A stretch of DNA of 64,000 bases, from assembly GCF_040448305.1 (NCBI RefSeq), contig NZ_CP148752.1, positions 868,001-932,000 of the forward strand, in the 5' to 3' direction. Shown piece by piece: positions 8,132 to 16,495 of this stretch. Positions within the stretch are counted from its first letter, which is position 1. Each line of letters opens with the position of its first letter. Under the pieces are notes generated by a model that had not been told where the DNA came from, did no database searches, and saw nothing but the letters and a program-made list of their open reading frames with translations. A program made the translations under genes and the position numbers. The DNA is from Pseudomonas fluorescens. Its GTDB lineage: Bacteria; Pseudomonadota; Gammaproteobacteria; Pseudomonadales; Pseudomonadaceae.

Positions 8132-9142
8132 TCAGCGCTGATGACGGATGCGTGGGTTGGCAAAGCCGTAGAGGATGTCCACTACGAAGTTGACCACAAT
8201 CACCAGGCAGGCGATTAACAGGATGCCGTTTTGCACGACGGGGTAATCCCGGGCGCCAATGGCTTCGATCAGCCATTTGCCGATGCCCGGCCACGAGAAG
8301 ATGGTTTCGGTCAGGACCGCACCGGCCAGAAGGGTGCCGACTTGCAGGCCGACCACCGTCAGTACCGGAATCAGCGCGTTACGCAGACCGTGCACGAACA
8401 CCACGCGCGACGGCGACAGGCCCTTGGCCTTGGCGGTGCGAATGTAATCTTCACGCAGCACTTCGAGCATCGAGGAGCGGGTCATCCGCGCGATCACCGC
8501 CAGCGGGATGGTACCCAGCACGATGGCCGGCAGGATCAGGTGATGCAGGGCATCCAGGAACGCGCCGACGTCATCGGCCAGCAGCGTGTCGATCAGCATG
8601 AAGCCGGTGCGTGGCTCGATGTCGTACAGCAGGTCGATCCGCCCGGAAACCGGGGTCCAGCCAAGGCTCACCGAGAAGAACATGATCAGGATCAGGCCCC
8701 ACCAGAAGATCGGCATCGAGTATCCCGCCAGGGAGACGCCCATCACCCCGTGGTCGAACAGGGACCCTCGCTTGAGTGCCGCGATCACCCCGGCCAGAAG
8801 GCCCAGGATGCCAGCGAATAACAGGGCGGCCATGGACAGTTCCAGGGTCGCGGGGAACAGGGAGGTGAACTCGCTCCACACGCTTTCACGGGTACGCAGG
8901 GATTCCCCGAGATCGCCGTGGGCCAGCTTGCCGATGTAATCCAGGTACTGGGCATACAGGGGTTTGTTCAGACCTAGGCGTTCCATTGCCTGAGCGTGCA
9001 TTTCGGGATCGACCCTACGTTCTCCCATCATGACTTCTACGGGGTCGCCCGGGATCATGCGAATCAACGCGAAAGTCAGCAGGGTGATGCCGAAGAACGT
9101 GGGGATCAACAACCCCAGTCGGCGGGCAATAAAACTAAACAT
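8132..9142 (-). CDS. dppB: Dipeptide ABC transporter permease DppB
   Basis: The 336-aa permease starts MFSFIARRLGLLIPTFFGI, with the usual first helix followed by the GDPVE periplasmic motif of the DppB/OppB family. The permease loop is at EVLREDYIRTAKAKGL (near residue 230). It is the first of the tightly spaced dppBCDF genes and is separated from the binding-protein gene upstream by a 72-nt gap containing a stem-loop. Confidence 0.95.
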   Translation of the reverse strand: MFSFIARRLGLLIPTFFGITLLTFALIRMIPGDPVEVMMGERRVDPEMHAQAMERLGLNKPLYAQYLDYIGKLAHGDLGESLRTRESVWSEFTSLFPATLELSMAALLFAGILGLLAGVIAALKRGSLFDHGVMGVSLAGYSMPIFWWGLILIMFFSVSLGWTPVSGRIDLLYDIEPRTGFMLIDTLLADDVGAFLDALHHLILPAIVLGTIPLAVIARMTRSSMLEVLREDYIRTAKAKGLSPSRVVFVHGLRNALIPVLTVVGLQVGTLLAGAVLTETIFSWPGIGKWLIEAIGARDYPVVQNGILLIACLVIVVNFVVDILYGFANPRIRHQR

Positions 9143-9175
9143 CGTGTGTTGTACCTCATCAGCCGGTTAGGCGTG

Positions 9176-9204
9176 CCCGGCATGCCTGGGTCAGGAATGC
9201 CGGG
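9176..9204 (-). promoter_or_regulatory. Stem-loop between the dppA-type gene and dppB
   Basis: CCCGGCAT (9176-9183) pairs perfectly with ATGCCGGG (9197-9204), and the loop can pair further. No T run follows on the minus strand, so it is not a full terminator. Hairpins at this place in binding-protein-dependent operons commonly protect the upstream mRNA or reduce readthrough, which would make the binding protein more abundant than the membrane parts. Confidence 0.6.
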
Positions 9205-9214
9205 AGTTTTCTTA

Positions 9215-10810
9215 TTACTTCACCTGGGTGGTGGCGAAGTTATTCGTGGTGAGGGGGCTAATGTGATAGCCCTCTACGTTGTTGCGCATTGCGGTGAACA
9301 TTCTAGTGTGCGCCATGCTGATCCACGGCTGGTCCTGGTTGAAAATAACCTGCGCCTGCTCGTACAGGGCTGCACGCTCGGCCGGGTCGGTTTTTTCCCG
9401 GGCCTGATCGATCAGGGCCTGGAACTTGTCATTACACCAGCGTGCGTAGTTTTCGCCGTTCTTGGCCGCTTCACAACTGAGCATAGGCGTCAGGAAGTTA
9501 TCCGGGTCGCCGTTATCGCCCGCCCATCCGGCGGAAACCATATCGTGCTCGCCGTTTTTCGCGCGCTTGAGCATTTCGCCCCATTCCATCACGCGGATGT
9601 CGATCTTGATCCCGACCTTGGCCAGGTCGGCTTGCATCATCTGCGCGCCGAGCATCGGGTTAGGGTTGGTCGGACCGCCACCGTTGCGGGTGAACAGGGT
9701 GAAGGTGGTGCCTTCCGGTACGCCGGCTTCCTTGAGCAGGGCGCGAGCCTTGTCCAGATCGCGGGGCGGGTTCTTCAGGCTGTGGTTGTAGCCCAGCAGG
9801 GTGTCCGGGAACGGGTTGACCGCTGCGGTCGCATTGCCCTTGCCGAACAACGCATTGACGTACGCCTCTTTGTCGAAGGCGATGTCGATGGCTTTACGCA
9901 CCCGCACATCGCTCATGTACTTGTGCGTGGTGTTCATGGCGACGTAGGAAACGGTCATCGCGTTGAGTTCATCGACTTTCAGCTTGTCGTCTTTCTTGAT
10001 GCTCGGAATGTCATCCGGCTTCGGATACAGAGCGACCTGGCACTCGTTGGCCTTGAGCTTTTGCAGGCGTACGTTGTTGTCGGTGGCGATGGCCAGGATC
10101 AGCGCCTCGGCCGGCGGCTTGCCACGGAAGTAGTCCGGGTTGGCCTTGAAGCGAACCTGGGCGTCCTTGTTGTAGCGCTGGAAGACGAACGGGCCGGTGC
10201 CGACTGGCTTGTTGTTGAGGTCGGCGGTCTTGTTCGCCTTGAGCAGCTGGTCGGCGTACTCGGCGGAGTAGATCGAAGAGAAGGCCATGGCGATGTCGGC
10301 CAGGAACGGCGCTTCGCGACGGGTCAGGGTGAACTTGACCGTGTTGTCGTCGACTTTATCGACGCTCTTGAGCAGTTCCTTGAAGCCCATGCTTTCAAAG
10401 TACGGGAAGCCCACGCTCGACAGTTTGTGCCACGGATGATTCGGGTCCAGCTGACGCTGGAAACTCCAGACCACGTCGTCGGCATTCATGTCACGGGTCG
10501 GCTTGAAGTAGTCGGTGGTGTGGAACTTGACGCCTTTACGCAGATGGAACGTGTAGCTCAGGCCGTCTTCGCTGATGTCCCAGGAGTCGGCCAGTGCCGG
10601 AATCACGTCGGTGGTACCGGGCTTGAAGTCTGCCAGGCGATTGAAGATGGTTTCGGCCACGGCATCGGCGGTGACTGCAGTCGTGTACTGGACCATGTCG
10701 AAGCCTTCGGGGCTGGCTTCCGTGCAAACCACCAGGGGTTTGGCCGAAACGCCGACAGCGACACTGAGCAACGCGGCCGCGATGGCCGCACGTAGGGGAA
10801 GCATTTTCAT
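9215..10810 (-). CDS. dppA: Dipeptide-binding protein (DppA family), dppBCDF-linked
   Basis: This 531-aa periplasmic binding protein (SBP_bac_5 family) carries a signal peptide ending near VSAKPLV. Family hallmarks are present: CTEASPEGFD at the mature N-terminus and WDISEDGLSYTFHLRKGVKFH near residues 75-95. The start MKMLPLRAAI was chosen because AGAGGG precedes it and it opens a signal peptide; an upstream in-frame codon would add 18 polar residues. It is the most divergent of the three binding proteins here and the one directly joined to dppBCDF, so it is the likeliest main partner of that permease. Confidence 0.92.
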   Translation of the reverse strand: MKMLPLRAAIAAALLSVAVGVSAKPLVVCTEASPEGFDMVQYTTAVTADAVAETIFNRLADFKPGTTDVIPALADSWDISEDGLSYTFHLRKGVKFHTTDYFKPTRDMNADDVVWSFQRQLDPNHPWHKLSSVGFPYFESMGFKELLKSVDKVDDNTVKFTLTRREAPFLADIAMAFSSIYSAEYADQLLKANKTADLNNKPVGTGPFVFQRYNKDAQVRFKANPDYFRGKPPAEALILAIATDNNVRLQKLKANECQVALYPKPDDIPSIKKDDKLKVDELNAMTVSYVAMNTTHKYMSDVRVRKAIDIAFDKEAYVNALFGKGNATAAVNPFPDTLLGYNHSLKNPPRDLDKARALLKEAGVPEGTTFTLFTRNGGGPTNPNPMLGAQMMQADLAKVGIKIDIRVMEWGEMLKRAKNGEHDMVSAGWAGDNGDPDNFLTPMLSCEAAKNGENYARWCNDKFQALIDQAREKTDPAERAALYEQAQVIFNQDQPWISMAHTRMFTAMRNNVEGYHISPLTTNNFATTQVK

Positions 10811-10839
10811 CAAGAACCCTCTGCAATCAGTTAAAGGAC

Positions 10840-10881
10840 AAAAGCCGAACGGCCGATTCGTCATTGAATCAGCCGTTCGGC
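10840..10881 (-). terminator. Intrinsic terminator of the OprD-type porin gene
   Basis: A perfect 10-bp stem, GCCGAACGGC (10844-10853) with GCCGTTCGGC (10872-10881), is extended by GATT/AATC inside and followed on the minus strand by four Ts. It lies between the porin stop and the dppA-type start, so dppA probably has its own promoter or relies on readthrough. Confidence 0.8.
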
Positions 10882-10888
10882 ACGTGCA

Positions 10889-12322
10889 TTACAGGATGTT
10901 GAACGGAACCGTGGTCACGAGACGGAACTCGTTGATGCTGCCGTCAGCCTGGTTTTCGCTGGCACGGTGAGCGGTGTAGGTGCCGCGGATCGTGGTGGCC
11001 TTGAGCGGGCCGCTCTGCACCGCGTAGGTCGCGCCGATGCCGTATTCATAGTGGTGTTCGCCATCCTGGGACTGGATGCCGTCGTAACCCTTGCCTGCCA
11101 CGCCGCCGTTGCCGGTGTAGTGAGTACCGTCGATACCCCAGCCGCGAGCCTGGTAGATGTTGAACTTCAGGCCTGGCACGCCGTATTCGGCCATGTTCAG
11201 ACCGTAGGCAACCTGGAACGATTTTTCGTTCGGGCCGTTGAAGTCCGACAGCAGGGAGTTGGCCAGGTAGATGCCGTTGGTTTCGTGCAGGTAGTCGAAG
11301 TACTCGTTACCGTTCACTTCCTGGTACGAGAGGGTCAGGGTGTGGGCCTGGTGGGTCAGGCCGAACGACAGCGAGTAGGTGTCGTTGTCGATATCGCCGA
11401 TCAGGGCTTTACCGGTTTCCTTGGTTTTGTAGTAGTTCAGGCCGGTGGTCAGGCTCAGTACCTGGCTGTCGCCCAGTACGTGAGAGGCGCCGAAGTAGTA
11501 CTGGTTCCAGATGTCTTCAGCCTGGGTCGCCCAGAGGCTGGTGGTCAGGCTGGCAAATGGGGTGTAGGTGATACCGCCGGTGTGAACGTGGTCGGTTTCG
11601 ACGATGCCGTTGGCGTATTCGGTGCGGAATTTGCGCTGGCTTTCTTCGGTACGCGGTGAGTTGCGGTCGAAGGTGGCCAGGTCGAAGGCCAGATTGTTCA
11701 GCTCTTCGCTGTGGAGGGCCACGCCCTGGAAGCTCGAAGGCAGTGCACGGTTACCGATCACGTCGACCATCGGGCTGCTGAAGTTCATGCGGCCGGCGGT
11801 CAGGGTGCTGTTGGAGACACGGGCCTTGACGTTGGCCAGGCCCAGTTTGCTCCACTGGCCTTGAGCGTCGCCGCCTTCTTTGGTCAGGGTACGGTTGTTG
11901 CCCGCGCCTGGACGAGTGCCCGGTGCGCCACCGTTGTTGGATGCCAGGTCTTTGCGGTCCCGGTCCAGGGAAACGGCGTTGTAGGCGGCGATTTCAGTGC
12001 TGAAACCGACAGTGCCTTCGGTGAAGCCCGAGTTGTACTTGAGGATGGTGCCCTGGACCCAGTTGATCCGGCGATCGGTCGGGGTCGAAACGCCGTCCTT
12101 CTTGTAGGCGAACTTGGCGCCGCGTTGCAGTTGCTCGTTGGCGTACCAGTTACGCGTGGTGCCGGTGATCGACTGGCCTTCGACAAAGCCGGTGGCTTCG
12201 CTTTGGGCGCTTTTCTCGTTCACGGTAACCGGGGTGAAAGCCTGGCTTTGGGTTTCTGCGTAAGCCGTGGCGGTTACGCTGCTTATGGCCAAGGCCAATA
12301 ACGCGGTGCTGCTCAGTTTCAT
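10889..12322 (-). CDS. opdP: OprD-family outer-membrane porin (OpdP-like)
   Basis: The 477-aa protein starts with a signal peptide (MKLSSTALLALAISS to AYA) and continues as an 18-strand OprD-type barrel. It contains the family's early segment FVEGQSITGTTRNWY, many alternating aromatic strands, and a short C-terminus ending in hydrophobic residues. In P. aeruginosa the porin at the equivalent place in the dpp locus is OpdP, which takes up small peptides, so the neighbourhood supports that role. A strong AAGGAGC ribosome-binding site precedes the ATG. Confidence is high for the family and good for OpdP. Confidence 0.85.
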   Translation of the reverse strand: MKLSSTALLALAISSVTATAYAETQSQAFTPVTVNEKSAQSEATGFVEGQSITGTTRNWYANEQLQRGAKFAYKKDGVSTPTDRRINWVQGTILKYNSGFTEGTVGFSTEIAAYNAVSLDRDRKDLASNNGGAPGTRPGAGNNRTLTKEGGDAQGQWSKLGLANVKARVSNSTLTAGRMNFSSPMVDVIGNRALPSSFQGVALHSEELNNLAFDLATFDRNSPRTEESQRKFRTEYANGIVETDHVHTGGITYTPFASLTTSLWATQAEDIWNQYYFGASHVLGDSQVLSLTTGLNYYKTKETGKALIGDIDNDTYSLSFGLTHQAHTLTLSYQEVNGNEYFDYLHETNGIYLANSLLSDFNGPNEKSFQVAYGLNMAEYGVPGLKFNIYQARGWGIDGTHYTGNGGVAGKGYDGIQSQDGEHHYEYGIGATYAVQSGPLKATTIRGTYTAHRASENQADGSINEFRLVTTVPFNIL

Positions 12323-12403
12323 GGGTAAAGCTCCTTACTTTCTTTTTTTATGCCGGTCTTTTTTTGTGATCCGGCTATTGGTTTAGAACTCATTCACGGC
12401 ATC

Positions 12404-12415
12404 GCAAACGTTTGC
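12404..12415. promoter_or_regulatory. 12-bp perfect palindrome upstream of the porin gene
   Basis: GCAAACGTTTGC lies 82-93 nt ahead of the porin ATG. Its CG-centred form resembles operators of LacI-type regulators, but no such regulator is encoded nearby. It is a candidate operator only. Confidence 0.35.
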
Positions 12416-12435
12416 TGTAAGCCAAATTGGCAAAA

Positions 12436-12473
12436 GACGGCAAAGCGTCTGCGCGAGGGCGGAAAATCCGCCC
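12436..12473. promoter_or_regulatory. Two small stem-loops after the second peptide-binding protein gene
   Basis: AGACG (12436-12440) pairs with CGTCT (12446-12450), and GGGCGGA (12457-12463) pairs with TCCGCCC (12467-12473). On the minus strand these follow the stop of the binding-protein gene without a clear T run. They may stabilise the transcript end or partly terminate it ahead of the porin. Confidence 0.45.
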
Positions 12474-12495
12474 CCCGGCATTTCTGGCTAATCGG

Positions 12496-14097
12496 TTATT
12501 TTTCTATGCTGACACCCGAGAAAACGTTGCGACCGAACGGGCTCACCTTGAACCCTTCGATTTTGGCGCTCAGCGGCTGGTTGACCGTTGAGTGGGCGAC
12601 TGGCGTGATCGGCACTTGCTGCTTGAGGTACTGCTGCGCCTGTTTGTAGAGCAGAGTGCGCTGGTCGCGGTCGGTGACGACCTTGGCCTGCTTGATCAGC
12701 TTGTCGTAAGCCGGATCACACCACATCGAGTAGTTGTTACCGCCAATGGCGTCGCAGCTGTAGAGCGTGCCCAGCCAGTTGTCCGGGTCCCCGTTGTCAC
12801 CGGTCCAGCCAATCAGGCTGATGTCGTGTTCGCCATTTTTGGTGCGCTTGATGTACTCGCCCCACTCATAGCTGACGATCTTGACCTTGAGGCCGATCTT
12901 CGCCCAGTCAGCCTGGAGCATCTCGGCCATCAACTTGGCGTTGGGGTTGTACGGACGCTGGACCGGCATGGCCCAGAGGGTGATTTCAGTGCCTTCCTTG
13001 ACGCCGGCAGCCTTGAGCAATTCCTTGGCTTTTTCCGGGTTGTAGGCGGCGTCCTTGATCGTGTCGTCGTAGGACCATTGGGTCGGCGGCATGGCATTGA
13101 CCGCCAGTTGCCCCGCACCCTGGTAGACGGCATTGAGAATGCCTTGCTTGTTCACCGCCATGTCCAGCGCCTGGCGCACTTCGAGTTGGTCGAAGGGTTT
13201 GTGGCGCACGTTGTAGGCGATGTAGCCGAGGTTGAAACCAGGCTTCTCGATCAGTTGCAGGGCCGGGTCGTTCTTCAGCGCGGTCACATCGGCAGGGCGC
13301 GGGTGCAGGGTGATCTGGCACTCGCCGGCCTTGAGTTTCTGCACGCGTACCGAGGCGTCGGTGTTGATGGCGAAAATCAGGTTGTCGAGCTTGACCCGGC
13401 TCGGGTCCCAGTAATGCTGGTTGCCGGTGTAACGGATGTTTGAGTCTTTCTGGTAGCTCTTGAACACGAACGGCCCGGTGCCGATCGGCTTCTGGTTGAT
13501 GTCGCTCGGCTTGCCCTCGGCCAGCAGCTTGTCGGCGTATTCGGCCGAAAGGATGGCGGCGAAGCTCATGGCGATGTTCTGGATGAACGCGGCGTCCACG
13601 CTGTTGAGCGTAAAGACCACGGTCAGCGGCCCGGTCTTTTCGACCTTGGCGATATTCTTGTTCAGGCTCATGCCGTTGAAGTACGGAAACTCTGTCGGAT
13701 AAGCCTTACGGAAAGGTTGCTGCGGATCGAGCATGCGATTGAACGTGAACAGCACGTCATCGGCGTTGAAATCGCGGGTCGGCGTGAAGTACTTGGTGGT
13801 ATGAAACTTCACCCCTTCGCGCAGGTGAAACGTGTATTTGAGGCCGTCTTCGGAAATATCCCAGCTCGTGGCCAAGCCCGGTACGACGTTGGTCGCGCCT
13901 TTTTCAAACTCGGCCAACCGGTTGTACAGCGGCTCGGCGGCGTCGTTGTCGGTCGCAGTGGTGTACTGCGCCGTGTCGAAACCGGCGGGGCTGCCTTCGG
14001 AGCAGAACACCAGGCTGTTGTTGGCGGCCTGGCTGATGGAAGTGGCGGCCAACAGGCCGGTGCCCAGCAATGCGGATAAAACCAGGGTATGGCGCAT
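12496..14097 (-). CDS. Peptide-binding protein (DppA family), second copy
   Basis: This 533-aa periplasmic SBP_bac_5 protein has a signal peptide (MRHTLVLSALLG to SQA) and the mature start NNSLVFCSEGSPAGFD. It is clearly a close paralogue of the next gene upstream: long stretches such as YNPEKAKELLKAAG, PVQRPYNPNAKLMAE and GDNGDPDNWL are almost shared. An AAGGAAG ribosome-binding site precedes the ATG. It has no permease of its own and probably delivers other peptides, or haem-like or dipeptide ligands, to DppBCDF. Exact specificity is unknown. Confidence 0.9.
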   Translation of the reverse strand: MRHTLVLSALLGTGLLAATSISQAANNSLVFCSEGSPAGFDTAQYTTATDNDAAEPLYNRLAEFEKGATNVVPGLATSWDISEDGLKYTFHLREGVKFHTTKYFTPTRDFNADDVLFTFNRMLDPQQPFRKAYPTEFPYFNGMSLNKNIAKVEKTGPLTVVFTLNSVDAAFIQNIAMSFAAILSAEYADKLLAEGKPSDINQKPIGTGPFVFKSYQKDSNIRYTGNQHYWDPSRVKLDNLIFAINTDASVRVQKLKAGECQITLHPRPADVTALKNDPALQLIEKPGFNLGYIAYNVRHKPFDQLEVRQALDMAVNKQGILNAVYQGAGQLAVNAMPPTQWSYDDTIKDAAYNPEKAKELLKAAGVKEGTEITLWAMPVQRPYNPNAKLMAEMLQADWAKIGLKVKIVSYEWGEYIKRTKNGEHDISLIGWTGDNGDPDNWLGTLYSCDAIGGNNYSMWCDPAYDKLIKQAKVVTDRDQRTLLYKQAQQYLKQQVPITPVAHSTVNQPLSAKIEGFKVSPFGRNVFSGVSIEK

Positions 14098-14400
14098 AAC
14101 GCTTCCTTTTCTCTCAAAGTGTTGTCAATGAGCCGCCGTCCCGTGCGCGGACGTAGAGGCATCACTGATTTCAAGCCATGCACACAGCAGTAACCGATGA
14201 CCCACGCATGCACTGGTCGGATCCCGACGGTATGAGCCACGGGTCCGGCAGTAAATGCGTAGAGTCCTAAAGACTCGTAGGAAATGGCGACGCGTCCTCC
14301 CCCGATGCTGTAGTCAGCTGCGGATTTGGATGTAGGCGAATTCCTGCTTTCTCGGTAGATAAAGCAACGGCGACGTCAGAAACGTCGCCGTTGCAAAACC
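14098..14400. other. Intergenic region between two peptide-binding protein genes
   Basis: This 303-nt spacer holds the terminator of the upstream gene (14361-14394) and about 260 nt of sequence that should include the promoter of the second binding-protein gene. I find no convincing promoter hexamers, operator or gene in it. In P. aeruginosa a regulator (psdR) and a peptidase (mdpA) lie among these genes; nothing like them is present here. Confidence 0.55.
14361..14394 (-). terminator. Strong stem-loop terminator after the third peptide-binding protein gene
   Basis: A perfect 13-bp stem, GCAACGGCGACGT (14364-14376) with ACGTCGCCGTTGC (14382-14394), encloses a 5-nt loop only 7 nt beyond the stop. 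A short run of Ts follows on the minus strand. It should isolate this gene from the rest of the locus. Confidence 0.82.
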
Positions 14401-16026
14401 TTATTTGCTGACGCTGACGCCGTAGAAGGAGTTCAAGCCAAATGGGCTGATCTTGAAGTCCTGCACGTTGGCGCGCATGGGTTGGAACACCGTCGAGTGA
14501 GCGATAGGTGTCATAGGCACAGCATCTTTGAGGACGTGTTGCGCTTGTTTGTAGAGCTCGGTGCGCTTGCTTTGGTCTGAAGTGCGCTTGGCTTGCTTGA
14601 CGATGTCGTCAAACTTCTTGTCGCACCATTTGGAGAAGTTGTTGCCTTCCAGCGAGTCGCAGCCGAACAGCACGTTCAGCCAGTTGTCCGGATCACCATT
14701 GTCACCGCTCCAGCCAATCAGCATCGCCTGGTTCTCGCCACCTTTGGAGCGCTTGATGTACTCGCCCCACTCGTAGCTCTGGATCTTGACCTTGAGGCCG
14801 ATCTTGGACCAGTCGGACTGCAGCATTTCTGCCATCAGCTTGGCGTTCGGGTTGTATGGGCGCTGTACCGGCATCGCCCACAGAACGATCTCGGTGCCAT
14901 CTTTGACGCCGGCTTCCTTGAGCAGCTCCTTGGCTTTCTCAGGGTTGTACGGCGCATCCTTGATGGTGGTGTCGTAGGACCACTGGGTCGGCGGCATGGC
15001 GTTGACGGCCAGTTGGCCGGCGCCCTGGTACACGGAGTCGATGATCTGTTGCTTGTTGACCGCCATGTCCATTGCCTGACGCACCTTCAGGTCAGCCAGC
15101 GGGTTCGCATCGGTTTGACCCTTGACCTTGGGCATCACGTTGTAGGCGATGTAGCCCAGGTTGAAACCGGCCTGGTCAGGCAGTTTCAGGTCCTTGTCTT
15201 CCTTCAGCGCCTTCAGGTCAGCCGGACGAGGGAACAGGGTGACCTGGCACTCGTTCTTCTTCAGCTTCTGGATACGTACCGACGGGTCGGTGGTGATGGC
15301 GAAGATCAGGTTGTCGATCTTCACGTCGTCAGGCTTCCAGTAGTCCTTGTTCCCGGTGTAGCGGATGTTGGAGTCTTTCTGGTAGCTCTTGAACACGAAC
15401 GGGCCGGTGCCGATCGGCTTCTGGTTGATGTCGGCAGTCTTGCCTTCCTTGAGCAGCTGGGCAGCGTACTCGGCGGACTGGATCGAGGCGAAACTCATGG
15501 CCATGTTCTGGATGAACGCGGCATCAACGTCTTTGAGGGTGAACTTGACCGTGTGGTCGTCGACTTTATCGATCTTGGTGATGTTGGTATCCATCCCCAT
15601 GTCGGTGAAGTACGGGAATTCGGTCGGGTACGCTTTGCGGAACGGGTCATCCTTGTTAATCATGCGATTAAAGGTGAACAGCACGTCGTCGGCGTTGAAC
15701 TCACGAGTTGGCTTGAAATACGGCGTGGTATGGAACTTGACGCCTTCACGCAGGTGGAAGGTGTAAGTCAGGCCGTCATCGGAAACGTCCCACTTGGTCG
15801 CCAGCCCAGGAACCACGGCGGTGCCGCCGCGTTCGAACTGGGTGAGGCGGTTGAACATGGTTTCTGCAGAGGCGTCGAAGTCGGTTCCGGTGGTGTATTG
15901 ACCTGGATCGAAACCGGCCGGGCTCCCTTCGGAGCAGAACACCAGGTTAGTCGCTGCTTGGGCGAACGGTGCGCTGGCTAACAAGCTTGCGCCAACTAAG
16001 AACGGAATGACCGCGTGTTTAAGCAT
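14401..16026 (-). CDS. Peptide-binding protein (DppA family), third copy
   Basis: The 541-aa periplasmic protein has a signal peptide (MLKHAVIPFLVGASLLASA to AQA) and a mature start NLVFCSEGSPAGFDPGQ. It is a near twin of the second copy, with a slightly longer insert around KVKGQTDANPLADLK. The start was set at the ATG preceded by TGAGG; more upstream codons would give a long hydrophilic extension that spoils the signal peptide. It is bounded by a strong terminator downstream and a 470-nt regulatory region upstream, so it is probably transcribed alone. Confidence 0.9.
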   Translation of the reverse strand: MLKHAVIPFLVGASLLASAPFAQAATNLVFCSEGSPAGFDPGQYTTGTDFDASAETMFNRLTQFERGGTAVVPGLATKWDVSDDGLTYTFHLREGVKFHTTPYFKPTREFNADDVLFTFNRMINKDDPFRKAYPTEFPYFTDMGMDTNITKIDKVDDHTVKFTLKDVDAAFIQNMAMSFASIQSAEYAAQLLKEGKTADINQKPIGTGPFVFKSYQKDSNIRYTGNKDYWKPDDVKIDNLIFAITTDPSVRIQKLKKNECQVTLFPRPADLKALKEDKDLKLPDQAGFNLGYIAYNVMPKVKGQTDANPLADLKVRQAMDMAVNKQQIIDSVYQGAGQLAVNAMPPTQWSYDTTIKDAPYNPEKAKELLKEAGVKDGTEIVLWAMPVQRPYNPNAKLMAEMLQSDWSKIGLKVKIQSYEWGEYIKRSKGGENQAMLIGWSGDNGDPDNWLNVLFGCDSLEGNNFSKWCDKKFDDIVKQAKRTSDQSKRTELYKQAQHVLKDAVPMTPIAHSTVFQPMRANVQDFKISPFGLNSFYGVSVSK

Positions 16027-16229
16027 GGTGGCCTCATGATTTGTTGTCATTTTTGGAATTAGAGGACGACCTCGTGAGTCGTGCCTGCGGATACTTATGC
16101 AGGGGCCATACCCAATGCAAGATCCAGAGTGGCTACAAGCCTTAAACGGTGGCACGAACGTACCTTAATGTCGCATTTGTGTAATTCCTGACGCATTTGA
16201 CCGTTTGCGCGGTGTTTTTACGGTGCAAT

Positions 16230-16332
16230 TGGCGCACTTTGGTGGTGCGCCAGGAAGCTTGGTTGCTCCCGGGTGGGGCGAGGTGTTACTTATTCATACC
16301 CCGTTTTGTGGGGTGGGTATGGCGTGAATAAG
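16230..16332 (-). promoter_or_regulatory. Structured leader of the third peptide-binding protein gene
   Basis: Two stem-loops lie in the probable 5' leader: an 8-bp stem (16230-16237 with 16245-16252) and a larger one closed by 16289-16296 with 16325-16332, containing nested GC pairs. They do not match a riboswitch class I can name. Confidence 0.4.
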
Positions 16333-16344
16333 AGTGGTTATTGT

Positions 16345-16361
16345 TGCGCCGATAGTGCCAA
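16345..16361 (-). promoter_or_regulatory. Candidate sigma-54 (-24/-12) promoter
   Basis: On the minus strand TTGGCACTATCGGCGCA has the invariant GG and GC exactly 10 nt apart and a perfect TTGGCAC at -24. The -12 box is weaker (GCGCA against TTGCA). It points at the binding-protein gene about 318 nt away. The sigma factor itself, rpoN, is in this window. Confidence 0.4.
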
Positions 16362-16369
16362 TCGAACTC

Positions 16370-16388
16370 AGTTGCACCCGGTGCAACT
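16370..16388. promoter_or_regulatory. 19-bp palindrome, candidate operator
   Basis: AGTTGCACC and GGTGCAACT are perfect inverted arms around a single C. It lies directly behind the sigma-54-like promoter, at about -35 to -55 from its expected start. That is close for an enhancer, so a repressor or a sigma-70 activator site is at least as likely. Confidence 0.45.
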
Positions 16389-16440
16389 GCCGGCTTTTCC
16401 CGGTGGACTCTCCAGTTATAGCTCATGCCTGAAAGCTGCC

Positions 16441-16477
16441 CAAAAAAAAGGCGATCATCTGAGTGATCGCCGTTTTT
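16441..16477 (-). terminator. Bidirectional intrinsic terminator after the SIMPL-domain gene
   Basis: GGCGATCA (16450-16457) pairs with TGATCGCC (16464-16471), with eight As before and six Ts after. It therefore has a T run in either direction. It ends the minus-strand SIMPL-domain gene 19 nt after its stop. Confidence 0.88.
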
Positions 16478-16495
16478 TGTTCAGGGGCTATCGAT

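Larger units (their letters stand above)
16027..16495. other. Long structured intergenic region upstream of the third peptide-binding protein gene
   Basis: These 469 nt contain several inverted repeats. They are TGGCGCAC/GTGCGCCA (16230-16237 and 16245-16252), CTTATTCA/TGAATAAG (16289-16296 and 16325-16332, enclosing an ACCCC/GGGGT stem) and a 19-bp palindrome (16370-16388). A sigma-54-like promoter (16345-16361) and a terminator (16441-16477) are also present. No open reading frame with a believable start is seen. The arrangement fits a regulated promoter with a long structured leader for the minus-strand gene. Confidence 0.55.

Noticed and set aside
8996..10795. A 599-codon open frame on the plus strand opposite the dppA-type gene
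   Set aside because: Same artefact: low-complexity His/Val/Arg-rich translation with no signal or domain, fully opposite a clear peptide-binding protein.
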